Source: an uncultured Gammaproteobacteria bacterium
Lineage (GTDB): Bacteria > Pseudomonadota > Gammaproteobacteria > SZUA-140
NCBI GenBank assembly: GCA_945788675.1
Contig: CALZMY010000268.1
Span: 1 to 7,531, forward strand
Reading direction: 5' to 3'
DNA length: 7,531 nt
This document shows, piece by piece, positions 6,621 through 7,531 of the stretch. How positions within the stretch are numbered: the first letter of the stretch is position 1; each line of letters starts with the position of its first letter. Below the pieces are notes generated by a model. The model did not search any database and had not been told where the DNA came from. It worked only from the letters and a program-made list of their open reading frames with translations. Position numbers and translations under genes: made by a program.

Positions 6621-6626
6621 AAGGAG
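6621..6626 (+). promoter_or_regulatory. Strong ribosome binding site of pdsO
   Basis: AAGGAG at a 7-nt spacing from the ATG at 6634. It fixes this start against the in-frame ATG at 6490, which would put 48 residues with no signal sequence character before the lipoprotein signal. Confidence 0.85.
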
Positions 6627-6633
6627 CAACATC

Positions 6634-7380
6634 ATGAACAACCAACTACGCTTAATCACTACTATCACACTACCCCTCTTATTCACCATCGGTTGCGCCA
6701 GTACCGACAGCAAACCCTTTGCCAGCGTTGCAGACGAAAGTGAAGTCACAGTCACCACTACCCAGAATGACGAGGCCAATGTTAACGAATCAGTAAAACT
6801 CGCCATCAATAACATGGACGGCTATCTAAATAGACTTGAGCAAGAACAGGATGCTGATGTTACCAGCGACATCGAACTGCAACTAGAAACCGCCCCAACT
6901 GAGGAGATCACGGATATGACCGTATTGATTGTTGAAGAAGGAATGAATCTTGATGATATTTCAGAAACACTAACGGCTACTGAATCTGAAGAGATTGATC
7001 AACTCATCGAAGCAGAAAGCACAGACATACCAGCACCCGATCAGACAAAGTTCTTTTTTGGCTTTAACAAAACTCAACCCAATAATGCAGATACTGAAGT
7101 CCTAAAACAACATGCAGCCTATCTTCTGAAGAACCCAAACGTGGTGCTTGTTATCAATGGCCATGCAGACAATCGTGGTAATAAACAGTACAACCAGTAC
7201 CTGAGTGAACTACGTGCTGAAAAAATATCAGCCATCTTAATGAAGGCGGGTGTCCCAGAGAGTCAACTACGCGTCGCTGGCATGGGCGACAATGTTCCGA
7301 TGGTGGCGGCTATTAACTGGGGTGAGAACCGTCGTGTTGAACTGCTGTATCGGGATGCCTTGATGCTTAGCAGTCAGTAG
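6634..7380 (+). CDS. pdsO: Proteobacterial dedicated sortase system OmpA-family lipoprotein PdsO
   Basis: A 248-residue envelope protein. Residues 1-20 form a lipoprotein signal peptide ending FTIG before Cys21 (acceptable lipobox, though Thr at -3 is not the usual Leu); Ala at +2 predicts outer-membrane sorting. Residues about 30-135 form an unusually acidic, low-complexity linker. Residues about 137-240 are an OmpA C-terminal domain: FFFGFNKTQPN, then INGHADNRGNKQYN, LSELRAEKI, VAGMGDN and NRRVELLY. Asp179 and Arg194 are 15 residues apart, as are the two diaminopimelate-binding residues of characterised OmpA domains, so peptidoglycan binding is likely. The OmpA family member accompanying PdsR/PdsS is named PdsO; its exact role is unknown. 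It is separated from pdsS by 856 bp of repeats, so it probably has its own promoter, and a terminator follows 56 bp after the stop. Confidence 0.9.
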   Translation: MNNQLRLITTITLPLLFTIGCASTDSKPFASVADESEVTVTTTQNDEANVNESVKLAINNMDGYLNRLEQEQDADVTSDIELQLETAPTEEITDMTVLIVEEGMNLDDISETLTATESEEIDQLIEAESTDIPAPDQTKFFFGFNKTQPNNADTEVLKQHAAYLLKNPNVVLVINGHADNRGNKQYNQYLSELRAEKISAILMKAGVPESQLRVAGMGDNVPMVAAINWGENRRVELLYRDALMLSSQ

Positions 7381-7436
7381 AATTCGCCAGCCTTAGGGGT
7401 CCCGTTTTTCTCCTCATACCTCTAAGTTTGCGGATC

Positions 7437-7468
7437 AGCCCCGGCTATTTTAGTCGGGACTGTTTTTA
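7437..7468 (+). terminator. Intrinsic terminator of pdsO
   Basis: AGCCCCGGCTA-TTT-TAGTCGGGACT (7437-7461) forms an 11-position stem with one mismatch and one G-T wobble around a 3-nt loop, followed by G and TTTTT. It is 56 bp after the pdsO stop. Confidence 0.85.
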
Positions 7469-7476
7469 TATGTAGC

Positions 7477-7503
7477 CTGGGTTGAGCTTTTAGCGAAATC
7501 CAG
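7477..7503. repeat. Imperfect palindromic repeat near the right edge
   Basis: Arms CTGGGTTGAGC (7477-7487) and GCGAAATCCAG (7493-7503) pair at 9 of 11 positions around TTTTA. The GTAGCCTGGGTTGAGC...GCGAAATCCAG pattern resembles a dispersed palindromic repeat frequent in gammaproteobacterial genomes (recollection). The last 28 bp of the window show nothing further. Confidence 0.45.
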
Positions 7504-7531
7504 ATAGAGGTACTAGCCTGTAATTTTACAC

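Noticed and set aside
6490..6633. 48-residue N-terminal extension of PdsO
   Set aside because: The lipoprotein signal and the AAGGAG site both point to ATG 6634.
7392..7426. Second terminator just after pdsO
   Set aside because: CTTAGGGG and CCTCTAAG can pair, but the loop is 19 nt and no T-tract follows; the hairpin at 7437 is far better.

Overview
The window carries an almost complete proteobacterial dedicated sortase (Pds) system: a class GN sortase, its VIT/von Willebrand A target protein, a response regulator/histidine kinase pair (PdsR/PdsS) and an OmpA-family lipoprotein (PdsO). In established knowledge this gene set occurs in Gram-negative Proteobacteria, mostly marine, which are unusual in having a sortase with usually one dedicated substrate. 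The gene families, roughly 50% GC content and the dispersed palindromic repeats suggest an aquatic, probably gammaproteobacterial genome. The species cannot be named from this sequence.

Layout: on the minus strand, reading leftward from 2715, the sortase target gene (2715 to 502) overlaps by 11 bp the sortase gene (512 to the left edge, cut off just after the catalytic cysteine). A 243-bp divergent intergenic region (2716-2958) holds several inverted repeats. On the plus strand, pdsR (2959-3657) and pdsS (3660-5777) are 2 bp apart and form an operon. Next comes an 856-bp gap (5778-6633). It holds a three-copy tandem repeat of about 221 bp, whose first copy includes the last 24 codons of pdsS, then a miniature inverted-repeat element of about 147 bp, then short 10-bp direct repeats. 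pdsO (6634-7380) follows with a strong ribosome binding site and is closed by an intrinsic terminator at 7437-7468. A further palindromic repeat sits near the right edge.

How the parts probably work together (inference): PdsS has a large periplasmic region with a CBM9/DOMON-like module and probably senses an envelope or carbohydrate cue, then phosphorylates PdsR. PdsR is an OmpR/PhoB-type regulator and a plausible controller of the divergent target-sortase operon and of pdsO. The target protein is held by an N-terminal and a C-terminal membrane segment until the sortase processes it. PdsO is a lipoprotein with an OmpA-like peptidoglycan-binding domain and could tie the system to the cell wall.

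The most unusual points are the tandem amplification of the 3' end of pdsS together with a 90-nt palindrome, and the lack of any clear LPxTG-like signal at the C terminus of the sortase target.
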